NCBI RefSeq assembly: GCF_035083965.1
Contig: NC_089722.1
Span: 17,936,642 to 18,000,641 of the forward strand
DNA: 64,000 nucleotides
DNA from: Branchiostoma lanceolatum
Taxonomy: Eukaryota; Chordata; Leptocardii; Amphioxiformes; Branchiostomatidae
Direction of reading: 5' to 3'
The position numbers were made by a program, and so were the translations under genes. Shown one piece after another: positions 1-17,900 of the stretch (its first letter is position 1; each line of letters starts with the position of its first letter). The notes below the pieces were generated by a model, which was not told the origin of the DNA, searched no databases, and saw nothing but the letters and a program-made list of their open reading frames with translations.

Positions 1-636
1 GAGACGTCTTTCCTGAGAATTTGAAACTTACTTTTTTAATACATAAACGTGGCCCAAACAAGAGGTGGAATCGACGGTGTTACCGCACTGTAACTGTATA
101 ACGAAAGCTTTCTAACATCTAAATGCGTACTAACAAGTTCATATGCATATTGAGGTTTATAAACTATTCAGCTCCTGTCTGATACAGTGCACTACCGGTC
201 CAGCGGGGCAATTTCGCATAATTGCACCAGCCGGATAATTGCACCAAATACGCTGGCAAATGGGGTGTGCAGTTAAGCGGATTTCACTGTATAATCAAGC
301 CCATTATAAAGAAAATCCTACCACTGAGATTTTCACAATAACCCGACACGCGAGGTAATGCAACATGGCCAAAAGAACGCAACAAAGGTCAATCTGGGTC
401 AAAGGGGCAGTTTACCTTCAACGCGAATGGATATGCGGAAGTAAGGCTCGGATCGAAACGCAATTTCCACCCAAAACACACCAATTCATATGCTTTTCAG
501 CTATATTAGTATTTAATGTCAGTTCGAAGCACATTTTGAAAAATGTGAACTCAAACCCAGACCCTCGAAACCCTTTCGTCCCTTTTTTGTCACGGACTAC
601 CGCGGACCCCTGTCGCGGAAGAACTGGTGCGTGCAC

Positions 637-2000
<1,364 letters not shown>

Positions 2001-2385
2001 GTTTCTGGTTATATATGTCAAAAGGTCAACAGAGTAGTTCATTTTATATTTAGAGGGATTAAAATATCCTATGAGCATTCACCGTATATATAATGGACTA
2101 TAAAACTTTGATAAAAGGGACTATTCATAATGTTGAATATCTGCAAGTATCTTTAATGTATAAATGCACAGGGATTTAGTGTTCGAAAATCAATTTTTAC
2201 TTCATAATGTTACCCCTATTTACCAGTGGACTATCCCTACCCTTGTGACCGTCTGCCAAAAATGGCGGAAGAGGCCGCATCACATACAAATGCCACACGA
2301 TTCGCTCACTTTAAACCATTTCCTTCCCCATAAAACCCTAAACAACGACATGTGAAAGGTGTTACGGGAATCGTGGATCTCTAAA
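2001..2385. promoter_or_regulatory. Bidirectional COQ5/DEF8 promoter interval
   Basis: The start codons of COQ5 (-) and DEF8 (+) are 385 bp apart, so both promoters must lie here or the genes share one. A compact AAAAATGGCGGAAG at 2258-2271 combines a YY1-like (AANATGGCGG) and an ETS-like (CGGAAG) core. The COQ5 start region AAACATGGCCGCC at about 1992-2004 (minus) is a second YY1-like match. No TATA box was identified. Site identities rest on consensus matching by eye. Confidence 0.6.
2262..2333 (+). other. Upstream ORF (23 codons) ahead of DEF8
   Basis: An ATG inside the YY1-like motif opens a 23-codon frame ending in TAA at 2331-2333. It is out of frame with, and 52 bp before, the DEF8 start. 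It can affect translation only if transcription starts upstream of 2262, which the sequence does not show. Confidence 0.35.
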
Positions 2386-6249
<3,864 letters not shown>

Positions 6250-7218
6250 AAATTTTTACTGATAGCATGCAATTATGTGATGACCTGTGTAATATGTAAA
6301 TTCATGAGGAAAATGGAATTGGCTTATCAATGCCACTATGCCAGTTTTTTAGATATTTTGCCATCTTCTTTTTCTTTTAATTTCAATGTTTAATTTCAAT
6401 GTTGTCCCATTTCAGCCTTTCATTTCCATGCAAATACCTCTGCATTTAAGAAACAAACAAGCAAATAAACAAATGCTGAATGAAATGCAAACCCCTCAGT
6501 GGAAATGAGGAACATGTTGCACATTAAGAATTGAGGACTTGGTACCAGATATGTAATCTCCAAGTAGATCTTTATGGGGGCAAGATCGCATCAGCCAGCT
6601 AGAATCTCCAGTTAGCCCCCAATTTTTCCCCCAAAGAGATTTGCTTGGAGATGACCACATATGGTGTAATCTAGCTTACCATCCTGGTTGTATACCAGAA
6701 GTGTCGCTGAGACAGACCTGTTGCACTATAAACATGTTTATCATGTGTTATTACATGGAAAAGAAGTTAAGTACAGCGGGAGTTTGTTTTATATACCTAT
6801 GGAAATAATTATTGATGTAAAATGTGGAACGAAACTTACATTACTTTTGATTTGCTTTGATTTTAGAGAAGAAATTTTATAATCGTGAAAGATATAATGC
6901 ACATGCTGGCCCAGTGTGTTGAATTTTTATAGTAAGTGCTCACAATGTTTGCCAAGAGGAAGGCCAGAAATAAAAATTGAATTCTTTATATATTGTATGG
7001 AAGACTGACTGAAGAAAACCTTTGTTGTGTTAAATGATTGTACAACTCTGAATAAATTTTTATGAGATCTCAAGAATGAATGTTTGCCTAGTACCTAAAA
7101 CTGGTCAGAGGTGATAACAATTTGATCGTTAGGTCTACAAAAACTGTTGTAGAAAAGCAAAACGTAAACATCAATAGCTTGCACTATTGCTATTGTGAAG
7201 TGTATACCTTTACTGTAT

Positions 7219-7377
7219 TATCCAAGCAGAGGTTTTGGTTAAGAGGACAAGGAGTGGCCGCGATTTTAAACATTTTTCCCTCCCATCACCTCTGTGACAG
7301 AACTAAACGCTTCAAGGAGAAACGTTTAAAATCATGGCCCACTCCTAGCCCTCTCAACCGAAATTTCTGCTTGGAGA
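7219..7377. mobile_element. Foldback MITE, second member of the 15-bp-TSD family
   Basis: It has inverted ends of about 50 bp (left TATCCAAGCAGAGG; right CTGCTTGGAGA) and a short central loop. Flanking 15-mers ATACCTTTACTGTAT (7204-7218) and ATACCTTTACGGTGC (7378-7392) match at 12 of 15 positions, a decayed target duplication of the same length as at 1064/1273. Confidence 0.75.
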
Positions 7378-7659
7378 ATACCTTTACGGTGCCTCATGAG
7401 TATGTTGTAAGAGGAAAACCATTCTTACCATTGCAATTGCCTTATACATTATTATCTAAGTGACTACACAGGGAAATCTTGGTAGAAATGTGTTTTGTTT
7501 GTACAAATCTGCAATTTCAGTACGTTTTGTTTTGATATTGTTGATACAGATTCCAGATGAGCTGAAACGCTGTAAAAACCATGATCTGTAAGGCCTCAGA
7601 AAATTAATGTTGTGTTTTTACAATTTCAGCCCTGAAAGATTGTGGATAGGTAGGATTCA

Positions 7660-8010
7660 GCCTAAGTGATCCAACGAATACAGATTAACAATTTAAAAGT
7701 GGAATGCATCAGAACACTGGTGTTTTGAACATCATATTGTAATCATAAAGATATACATTGTACAACCACAAGTATATTGGCAAGCTGAACAAAAAAATAC
7801 CAAGTTAACTCCACATTCTTTAATCGACTATTCAAAGCCTTAATAACCTTTGCCTTAATCTGCAAGAAAATTTATTTGCAAGACCTTTTGCAATTCTATA
7901 ACTCAGATGTCAGATCGAAACTTTATGTCACATGCCAGCGGTCAACCCAAAAAAGGCTAGGGTTTGCAGGTCTCTGCGAGGGTCAGTCAGGTGGGCCGGA
8001 AACACTTTAT
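7660..8010 (+). repeat. Dispersed repeat, copy 1 (copy 2 at about 49780-50090)
   Basis: It shares GATCCAAC(G/A)AATACAG, a TTTTGAACATCATA-like block, CAGATGTCA and GCCAGCGGT(C/T)AA with the copy near 49.8 kb in the same order. Type unknown; no TIR or tRNA head recognised. Confidence 0.55.
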
Positions 8011-8653
8011 CCTGGGCTTAATATGATGCAACATATATTTGGTTGACGGTACTCTTTCGTGACAGCTTATGTAAAAGATGAATGTAGCTATTGACTTGTA
8101 ATGAAAAATGGCCTTGCCACATGTACGCTGAGTTTATCAATGGACTTCCATAATGAAAAGATGCAATGAAAGAAACGGTCTTCCTATGTTTGTTGTATTG
8201 ATTTCTGCTGTCCTTTCAATAAGGTCATTCTCTTGTATTGGTAACCCATCTGTTTCCTCTCTGTGAAAGAAAGGACATGTTGACTTCCATGATTTATTTT
8301 ACCATATTTATTTTGATATACAATGAATGATTCTTTTTGTTCCCCCAAGAAAGCAATTTTAATGCAATATTTTAGAGTACCGGTAGTCATTTTAGGGAAG
8401 GAAAGAATAGAATATATTTAGCAAATACGATTTATACACATTGTGTTCCTGATTTTCCTGAACATCTACAGCATTTTGTAACCCAGAGGGTAAATCCTCA
8501 CTGTCAGATATTTGTCCTGTGATTGGATGAAGGCTTAAAATATAAATGAAGAAATAAAGACAGAAAATGTTTATGAGCCGTTTTGATACATTTATTTGTA
8601 ATGTTTGGCAAAATGAAATTCTTGTTGAAATCATAAATTATCTTAAACACCTG

Positions 8654-8748
8654 TAGCCTGGGTGCCATCCTATTTCTACCAGGGCCCCTACACTCGCTGG
8701 AGTAGCTGGTGTAAGAGCCCCGGTAGACATAGGATGGCACCCAGGCTA
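8654..8748. mobile_element. 95-bp hairpin MITE with perfect 9-bp target duplication
   Basis: The arms TAGCCTGGGTGCCATCCTAT and its near-complement form an almost complete hairpin. AAACACCTG flanks both sides (8645-8653 and 8749-8757). A 9-bp duplication fits Mutator-like elements. It sits just downstream of COQ7, possibly inside its 3' UTR. Confidence 0.85.
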
Positions 8749-8896
8749 AAACACCTGATCCTTTCTGGTCAACCCAAGATAAGTCTCTTTTTGACAGAAG
8801 TCTATTTGAGCAATTGCATTAAATTTAAACATATGAATAATACACTAACTACAAGCCTAATGCTGCTTCCTTTTAAATGTACAAACTACTGTCCCC

Positions 8897-10961
8897 CTAG
8901 ATCCTCTCTGATAGCCAAATAGCAGCCTTACACCCTCCTTTGATCACATTAGTCAGTGTCTGATATGCAGGGGCAGCTTCTGCATCATGTTCCAGCCCCA
9001 TGTCGTGATGTTCCAATTCCTCGTCCCGAAACTTCTTGATGACTTCTAAGAGTTCCTTGTGTTTCTCTGGGTCATCCTCGACTAGAGCCCTGATCTGGCT
9101 GTTGTAGTGTTCCACTATGCTGTCCTCCACAGCTACGGTACACGCCATGGCTCCTTCCTTACCCAACATGGCAGTGCCAGCACCTGTGATTGGTCAAAAA
9201 CATTTTGAATGAGCAGGTTTTATAGCTCACGAGTCTCCGCAAATATATCATAGCTCACGAGTCTCCTCTCCGCAAATTATTTGCGGAGAGGAGACTTGGG
9301 AGCTATAATAGGCTAGAAATTATTACAGACACACACAAACAAACAGAAAATAGAGTCAATTCCATGTCACCGAGAGGGTTTTCAGATGATATTGCTAATA
9401 AGTTGGAACAATTTTAGAGCAAAGACTATTTCAGTCAAAATAATTCCAGACTGTTCAAACAATTAGAAATGAAGGTTTGAACATGTTTGAACTCATCTTT
9501 ATGTTTTGGAAATATTTTGAAAGTATTTGCATAAATATCTCTTTATTTAGAACAATTTTTAAACATCTGTGTGATTGTTTCACTGTTGGAACATGTTCCA
9601 ACATTTTGCATCATTCTCAAAATGGTAGATTTGGGTTATTGCCCCCATAAAAGTAGGTGCTAATCACGCTCTATTGTCTGCCTCTGTATATTTTTAGATT
9701 TCACGTCTGGACACTGGCAACTCTTTTGTCTTGAGGTGTCTATGCAGGGCACCTAGGCTTAATCCCCTATACTTTGAAGGGATGTGTGAATTGGCCTGTT
9801 CCCAGCCCACTGACCCAGTTATATCATATTTGTAGAATGTTGGAACATGTTCAAACAAATGATCAATCTATGTTGCAACAGTTTAGAAACTAATACAAAT
9901 AATGTGTTCAATGTTGGAAATTTGTTTAACCTGTTGGAACACAGCAGAAAATATTTAGAACATCAAATAAATGTTGGAAATTGTTCTTAACAGTTACTTA
10001 TCTCACATAGATTGTTACAAAGTTTTTGTAAATGTTAGAACAAAAGGCAACAAACACCCTCTCGGTAATGTGGAATTGACTCTAATACCTCTGTTTTTAC
10101 ATAGGTACCAACAGCAACAATAGGTGTCGTACCAAGTACAAACCCTGCTACATTCCATATGGGTAACAGCACAGTTGGCCTGACTCGGTGCTGGGGTATC
10201 AGCTCCTCGAACTTGGCCATGTGTTCCTTCTCCTGGTCCCACATACGCTGGATCACCCTCCCAACCTGGGACAAACATGAAAGAGATACATGGATAAGAA
10301 AAATGTACAATGAACCTCGTGGTGGAAAGCAGGTCATGTGGATAGGGTTGTTGGCATAGAATCTACAGGTTCTGGGTTTGAATTCTTAGCAGGCATCAAT
10401 GTTGAGCACTTCACACCTATATCCTCACTCTACTCAAATGAAAATAAGTACCTACCTTTGGTTAGGGACATCGTCTCAGATGGGATGTAAAGCTTGAGGT
10501 CCCATGTTTGAGGATAGCCATACCTCAAGCATGTTAAAAATCCCAACACCTTTATCGAAAGGAGTAGGGTCTGTCCCAGTATGAGTGGACCAAACCTTAC
10601 ACAAAATTGGTGTGTTACGCCTGGAGGCAGTTAACTGGTTATGTGAAACAAACTATTTTGACCTCATATCTGACTCCCAGTTCCTGTCAGTCTGTGGTTA
10701 CACCATTTTTCACTTCACTTCCTGCCACTCTACTAGTACTGTATTCAAATTACTATGGACATGCAAGCAACACACAAACATACAAACACACACAAAAAAT
10801 CAGCGTCCCACCTCTGTGTTGCCCAGTACTGCCATCTGCCCGCGGTAGATGTAGTTCGCTCCCACCTCTCCGGCGTGGTCCACACGGATGAACCTGTCCA
10901 CCATCTGCTTCGACTCTGTGCTCATGGCTCGTCGCAGAACCACTCTCCCAAGTCCCGCCAT
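8897..10961 (-). CDS. COQ7: COQ7, 5-demethoxyubiquinone hydroxylase
   Basis: This is the di-iron monooxygenase of the penultimate ubiquinone step, on the matrix side of the inner mitochondrial membrane. Minus-strand exons are 10961-10812, 10265-10133 and 9183-8897, joined in phases 0 and 1, giving 189 residues. Domain: two ferritin-like four-helix halves filling nearly the whole chain. All six iron ligands are present at E32, E62, H65, E114, E150 and H153, each exactly 28 residues before the human positions (60, 90, 93, 142, 178, 181), and the C-terminus AIWLSERI matches the family end. The N-terminus MAGLGRVVLRRAMST is a short basic leader. A possible acceptor at 11055-11056 suggests an upstream non-coding exon; an in-frame ATG at 11060 lies just upstream of that acceptor, so the ATG at 10961 is preferred. 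Confidence 0.95.
9245..9310. repeat. Short hairpin repeat in COQ7 intron 2
   Basis: ATAGCTCACGAGTCTCC is repeated twice, and the second copy pairs with GGAGACTTGGGAGCTAT across a CTCCGCAAAT/ATTTGCGGAG stem. Probably a small foldback element or part of one. Confidence 0.6.
9353..10082. mobile_element. 730-bp non-autonomous DNA transposon with ~30-bp TIRs and TA duplication
   Basis: The ends GAGTCAATTCCATGTCACCG and the complement of CGGTAATGTGGAATTGACTC form inverted repeats that continue into GAGAGGGT. TA flanks both sides (9351-9352, 10083-10084), which suggests a Tc1/mariner-type source. The interior has no transposase and is dotted with GTTGGAACA/GTTCAAAC sub-repeats. It lies in COQ7 intron 2. 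Confidence 0.8.
10325..10605 (+). mobile_element. tRNA-derived SINE family D, copy in COQ7 intron 1
   Basis: A degenerate box-B-like GGTTCTGGGTTTGAATTC is followed by the family body (CACTCTACTCAAATGAAAATA, TTAGGGACATCG, TTTATCGAAAGGAGTAGGG, CCAAACCTTAC). The same body occurs at 54.5 kb (+), 24.0 kb (-) and 60.7 kb (-). Confidence 0.65.
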
Positions 10962-11926
10962 TACGTCCCGGGTTTGCCTGTGTGCCTGGTACTCAGTGGT
11001 AGTTGTAGGACTAGTGCATGGATGTTCTGAGGCAAGATAGCAGCAACAGTGTATCTGCAATGAGATTTTGGATGTTTTTGAGCTGTGTGGTATGTGTACG
11101 TAGCTTCTATTACAAAACTAGAGGTTATGAAACTGCAGCCCAAAATATATTGACTTCCAGCCAACGGTGATGTAACCTTACAGCAAAATATTATGCAAGA
11201 AAAACGTCGTCTGCTAAAATCAACCGTACAATATACTTAGACTTAAAGGGCGTTAGTAAATTCACACTAAAGTAGATCACATCCAATATGATGGACCAAT
11301 GTTATCCATATCTGTGATTATGAATATCATTATGAAATATGTAAATACAGGGAGCTAGGGGCGCCAGCAAAACGTTGACCCCAATATGAAAAATCAGTAT
11401 CAGTATGCCCCCCTCCCCCAACTAGTGTTACACAACATTTTCATAACAAATATCAACGTCAGTCAGCATTTAAAAGGATTTTGACTACTGGCTTATTCAG
11501 TCAAATAGCCTATTCTTTCTTCATGAATGACATGGAACAAAAAATTAACTCACCAATGGAATAAAAGCTCGAAATTCAGCTGTTTTATTGTGACCAACTT
11601 TGGATTGAAGGACGATATTTGGGTTGGGAGAATACACTCGTTTATGGGGTGAAATACCTGGAAAAATTACGTCTTTGTGATTCTTTTTAACAATGTTGTG
11701 ACCAAAATGTAACCATAGGTAGCATATCTACTTTATTTTATTAAATGATCAATTAAACATATAGTATGATAATTCTCATTGTTTCTTTTCATATACTATA
11801 GATTCATGTCCTTCCCTATGTAAACATTTGTACCTTTCCATTATGATTTCCGGTCACCTCTAGTGACCCAATCTACACTTCCGGGAAGCCTACTGCGCAT
11901 GCGGTCTAGGGAAAAATCGGGAAAAG
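10962..11926. promoter_or_regulatory. Bidirectional COQ7/TUFM promoter interval
   Basis: The 965 bp between divergent start codons end in a compact element cluster: ETS-like ACTTCCGG at 11877-11884 (CCGGAAGT on minus), NRF-1-like TGCGCATGCGG at 11894-11904, and YY1-like AAAGATGGCGGG at 11923-11934 covering the TUFM start codon. A donor-like GAG|GTGACC on minus (exon end near 11858) could pair with the acceptor at 11055-11056 to give COQ7 a 5' UTR exon starting in the same cluster. That would make it one shared promoter; the exon itself is inferred. Confidence 0.6.
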
Positions 11927-14900
11927 ATGGCGGGTTTGGTCACGTTTGGGAAGGTACTTTGCGGAAATTCAGGTGATTTTCTCAATATTTCATGCAATAT
12001 TTTAATCCACACTATTCGCGAATGATGTAGAAGCTTTAGACGATCAAGAAGTGTAAGTGTCAGACCAGCTGAATTTTTTGTTTTCAAAATAAGCCCGCTG
12101 TTTTCAACCTCACGTGGCCTAAATTTTGCAAGGCCATGCTCGCAGTACACGGCATAATTTTGTGTGACACTGTCATTGATTTTTGTATAATGTCCTTGAT
12201 TGTATAAGTTGTTAGCCGGTTATTGATCATTTGAAATTAAAATGAAGAAAAGAAAATATGGTTGAGAAGTTTGAGGCACACCAGTATGTTTTTTTTTTGT
12301 ATGTGTCAGGCCAACGTCTAGCCATAGCAACATGACCTTTGCAAACCAAATGAAAATTGTCATCATGATAAAAGTGTAATTGATAACCTAATATCGATAC
12401 TAGAATTGCATACTTACTTACAATCCTGATATAAATTGTTGCTTACACTACTTCCTGTATTGATATGTTTTTTAAAACATTTTTTCAGCTCTGAAAAGTT
12501 CCATATCAAGACTTTGTACAGAGCGTGCAACAGTAAGTCACTGACTTTAATATATAGCTTATTAATAAATTCTGCAACTATTGTTTTATTGATCACCAAC
12601 TGTTTCACAGTGTGTTGTATTTCATTTAGGAGATAATCGTCAGTTTGTGTTGCCTGTGTAACGAGCAAAGTCGTTATATCGAACGGGACCGGCCGTTCGA
12701 ACATAGAATGGCCGATCCCGTTCTCTCATTTGAATAAAGCAGTTGTTTGCGAGAAATCATCAAGTGCAGTTGTCTGTGCATATTCTCCGACTTCTCACAC
12801 CTGAACGCCTAGGCTGGATGTACATATTTATGATATCCTTTGATATCCGATATCTCTAGCTAATGCTGTAAATATACTGTAGGAAGGAGTGGCCACAGCA
12901 AGTACATCTCATGGCTGCACATGCATTGATTTTCGTCTGATTTCAAGAAATAAAAAACAACTCTGTTCCCCTCCGGTAATGCCAACATTGGAAGATGATA
13001 CAAAAAATGAGAAAGAAATAAGTCATAAAATTCTGTTTTATGGCAAAACGTCCAAAATGCTGTGACACTAAGCAGGTCGCCTTGAGTGTAGTTGTCATGA
13101 TACCACACTAGTTCTGCTTGTCTTGAAATAGATGAATGCAGGAATAAATGGCTTGTTGGCTATCATTTGCAGGCATGGCTGCTTCCGACCAGACTGTCCC
13201 AGCTCTCGGCCAGAACAATGGCAGCAGAGGCCAAGAAGTTTGTCCGAGACAAGCCGCATCTTAACATCGGTACCATCGGCCACGTAGATCACGGCAAGAC
13301 CACTCTGACTGCTGCCATTACCAAAGGTATGGGGGACACATTTAAGCAGTGGTAGGAAAATTAACATAACCATAGTGATAGTCTTTTTGAGGCCCTAGGG
13401 GCAGTGGGTTTGAGATCACTTTTGCATTATGTGTTATTAAAGGGAGAAAAGAAAAAGAAGGAATGCAAAAGCAATCATTTTGGCCTTATATTCAATAATC
13501 AATTTGACATTGTGACAATGGTTCGTTGAAATTTGTTACCAAAAAAAAAAGATTGTCCACTTAAAAGTTTCAAACAATGATTTTTGCCTTGTATCCTGCA
13601 GTGCTGGCTGCCCAAGGTGGAGCGGAGTACAGGAAGTACGATGAGATCGACCGTGCTCCGGAGGAGAAGGCACGCGGCATCACCATTAACCAGACCCACG
13701 TGGAGTACACCACGGAGAACAGGCACTACGGACACGTGGACTGTCCAGGGCACGCTGATTACATCAAGGTAGGGACTTTTATCTAACCCATGCTATACAT
13801 ACATACATACATAATCTTTCTCTTTCACGAGTTGAAGCATCTGCAAAGTTTTGTTTCCAGTATTCTCTACCTATACCACTGAGAACGTGCAATGTTTGTA
13901 ATGTATGTATTCCTTTAGTTAAAGTGAAATGCAAAGAGAAAGTGCAGAAACATTGTTTGATTAGCCAGCAAAGACAACATGATCAACAGTGTTTGTTTAA
14001 CTTAAGTTCCACAGTGTAGGTCCCAAGCATGAGTTTTTTTATCATTTACAGTTTGTGCTGTTATAATCAATTCTACAATAGGAAAATCAAGAAGACTGTT
14101 GACTATAGAAAAATTTAAAATGGTCAAATAGAGGATCCAATTTGACATAGACATATAGTGATAGGAAATTAGATTAAGAGACCTCTAAACTAAAGTTTGA
14201 TTTTTAACAGCACTCCAGTGTACTCTTTTTTTTTTAAACATGTGTTTCTTCATTGTTGTCTTCAAGAAAAATATTGACAGTTTTTGTATCGTCTTAGCTT
14301 TTTCCATAATGTTTTATGTGTGCGTCACGACACCAGCAATAGCTGCCTGTGACCCTCATGTATTGTACTGTCGCAATATTAATAAAAGAAAATCAAACTT
14401 TGCACATTTCTGTTGTAGAACATGATCACAGGTACAGCCCAGATGGACGGGGCTATCCTGGTGGTGGCTGGAACAGACGGGTGCATGCCTCAGACCAGGG
14501 AGCATCTACTGCTGGCCAAACAGGTACATATCTATATCTATAATTGTAGTGCATAACCCATAGACCATTGCATGACATTAGACACCTGATTTCTGTTTAT
14601 TAGTAGGTCAAACTGCATAAGGTCTCACTTCAGAGTTTTTTTTATCATTCGCTGCCGATCTGACTCTTTATCAGAAAAACGTTAAGCTCTTCTGAAAACA
14701 TCATTTTCTGGACAATTCAGTGTTCCCGTTGGGAAGCAGTGCCTTGCCACAGACCGACAGACTCAGATGACATTTTCTGTGGACATGTTATTTTTGATGA
14801 AAAAACATCATTAAGATCAATTTTTACTCAAATCAAAAACTGCTATTTTTGGGGCATCCTTCACCAGCCATTGGACACGAAAGTCGAATATTTTAATGAC

Positions 14901-17900
14901 AGCGAGAAGCCATTTTGTCTTTGTAGTAGATTTTCACAATCCCTGATGGCGCAAAATGCAACATAATCCCTGCTACATGTAACTACCAATGCAGGAGGGG
15001 TTTCCTGCTAATAAAACTGTCCCTCCCCCTCCCCAGATTGGTATCTCCCACATCGTTGTGTACGTGAACAAGGCGGATGTTGTAGACAGCGACACCCTGG
15101 AGCTTGTGGAGATGGAGATGAGGGAACTGCTGACAGAGTTTGGTTACCCCGGTGATGACGTTCCACTGATCGTTGGGTCTGCTCTGTACGCTCTTGAGGT
15201 GAGAAAACATCTTGTCTTGAGCTGTTTCTCAAGTTATGTATAGGAATTTTCTTAGAAACTTTGACATTTTGAAATCTTAAACTTTGATTTGTTTCATTGT
15301 TTCATTTTCAACCCATTTTGATCAATTTATGATGTAGTGCTGTGTGCCAGTACCCAGTTGCGGTACAGTAGCACAAAAAATCATTTAGGTACAGGTCCAA
15401 AATACTGGAATATACATCCATGTATATGTACCGGAGCTAGATATATGTTTTTTGAATTTATTTTGTCACTAAAATGTGTTATTTGTACCACAAAAATGAA
15501 AACTTAGCACTGGAAAAAGATGAAAATAGTGTATGGTCGTTGAAATCTTTGATGCAATATCCTTTCTAAAGCATGCATAAGACACCTGATGTTACATGTA
15601 TAGTATAATGCATTATTATTTTTGTACAGGGTAAAGACTCAGAGCTAGGAGAGGCATCCATCCATAAGCTGTTGGAAGCAGTGGACAACTACCTGCCTCT
15701 CCCCCAACGTGACCTGGACAAACCCTTCATGATGCCAGTCGAGATGGTCCACTCTATCTCAGGTACATGTTCAGCTAGTTCAAAAACACTCAGCATAAGG
15801 CCACACCAATTTAATTTCTAGGTTAACGGATTTTAAAAAAAATGCTAGATTGGAAAATGAACATGAAAATAGAATCGCAGAGGAAAGTTTGTACTTTGGT
15901 GCACACAGTTTCAGGGAGTGAACAGGGTCAGGTGCAAGTTTTCACCCCAGCCTTCTGTTTTAAGGTTGTCAAGGCGGCTGATTTTCTCTCTCTAAGCGCT
16001 AAAAAAGTAATATATATCGTGGCGCTTATTCTTCTAGTATATATTTCTGACCATTAAAGGTCCATAAATCTTCCTATTAATTATCTAGAAAAACGCGGAA
16101 ATGTTTGTCCCAGGCGCTCCCACAGGGGCGCAGCCGCTTTGCTGGAAGCGTTATGCGCATGCGCACTCGCGCCGTGGAGAGAGAGAGAGAGCGTGGCGGC
16201 CATGTTTTCTCATGCTGTACACAAGTTACGGCCCGACTCGACGCGATTTTGACCGGAAAAACTGATTTTATAGCGTTGGTACGTATGCATAAACATCTTC
16301 AGAGGATACACTACCCTATCGAAATATTATTTTTGGTCTTGTATCTCGTAAAGTCAGCCAATTTGACCCTTCGTCGGGCTCGTGCCTGTACACTTCTTTG
16401 TTATGATTTGCGACGGGGGACGGGGTTACTGTATACTGAGTAGAGTAGAGTCTTCGGTAACGTACAAGCAATGTGTTCTCTACAAGAATGTACCTACTTG
16501 CCACAACTCAGCGGGACACTAGCCGATCTAGTCCGCAGTCTAAAGCCGGTACGCCGTTTACCTGTGCCGCCAGTGTTGTCATATCGGCCTCTAAGGGAGG
16601 GGCCACGTTGGGTGGGCGGCATGAAAGCTTGATTCTCCCGACTGAAATTCCGCTGGTAGGGCCGCTAAGATAGGTCAACTTCTTTACGTACTACAGTGCA
16701 AACTGGAACTTGTGTGTTCTCTACTACGAGTATGTCCTAAAAAATCTGTTTTTTTTATTTTTATTGTAAAGGTATACGGAGTCAAAGCAGTCAACCTGGC
16801 CATGGAGTCGAAGTAAGACGCTGGCCAACCTTGCAAAGAGAACACTGACGAGACTGGGACTAGATCTAGAGTAAAGACAGTAGAAATAAAAAAATTATGC
16901 TGTTTTAGACTATGCAACCATGGAAGTTTGACAGTTGTGATGATTAGTAATGATAATAATAACCTTTATTGTACATATTGGCATGGCCTGGCCAGCCAGC
17001 AATTATTCCCCCCCCCCATGGCATCACTTTCCAAACACTGAAACAGTAATATAAAAATAAAGGAACTTATCTTTATATGCTATGCTATGTTGTGCTGTAT
17101 TGCAGTCATTTGTACCACGATGCATATATTGTAGGGGTAAGTACCGGTGAAAAAAATTCAAGTCCAGCTTTTTTTGGGTTTTATCGTGCAGAATAGGGTA
17201 CTATATCATATTTTGAGGGCGAGACACAAGTGATGGGGATTTTTTTGTTCCAACATGAAAACAAGCTGACTATGTTCACACTCTAGGGGTAACCTGATTT
17301 GCAGTTTGGATATCATTTTTGGTTTCAAGTGTAAATTTACATGAATGCTTCAAGTGTGTGTGTGTGTGTGTGTCAGATCACATGAAGGATATAATTTTAG
17401 GTTCAGCCATAGTTGACACTTTAATACCACACTCGCCTTGCTGTCTGAAGACTCAGTTTCAGTGTTTCTAGGTATAATCTACACCTATCTAGAGAGCAAC
17501 GTCAATTAGCTAAATTTGTTCTGTTTTGGCTGTTTGGGTGATATGTGCGGTTCGGCGGATACCGAGACTTAATTTAAACCTAATTAAAAATCAATAATTT
17601 CACTATGAATATAGTTTATTACAATATTTTCGTTGGCGCCAGCGCCAGTTTGTAGCTTTTATCATTATCCGTCAAAAAAATGAAGTTTTGTGTTGTTGGG
17701 AATTTCCAAAGTTCTGTATTTTTTCTTCGAAAATATTTATGACAAGGGCAATAAAACATGATGACGTCATCCATATGGTTCCAAAAACTATATTTGGAAT
17801 CCTTATGTTCTTTGCTACCAATACTCAGTACAAAATAATTTTTCTCTCACTTCTTTACTGGTAAAATAGTACAAAGTCAATTTCACTGGATTAGCCGCCC

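Larger units (their letters stand above)
6250..8896. other. Convergent DEF8/COQ7 3' interval
   Basis: No coding exon was seen. It holds the DEF8 3' UTR, with candidate poly(A) signals (AATAAA 7051-7056), a foldback MITE (7219-7377), one copy of a dispersed repeat (about 7660-8010), and a COQ7 poly(A) candidate on the minus strand (TTTATT on plus, 8591-8596). The small open frames here are not supported. Confidence 0.6.

Noticed and set aside
16105..16443. Nested gene start in TUFM intron 7 (NRF-1/YY1 sites, 112-codon frame)
   Set aside because: The segment is internal to a TIR element and the frame resembles no protein; kept only as a promoter-motif finding.
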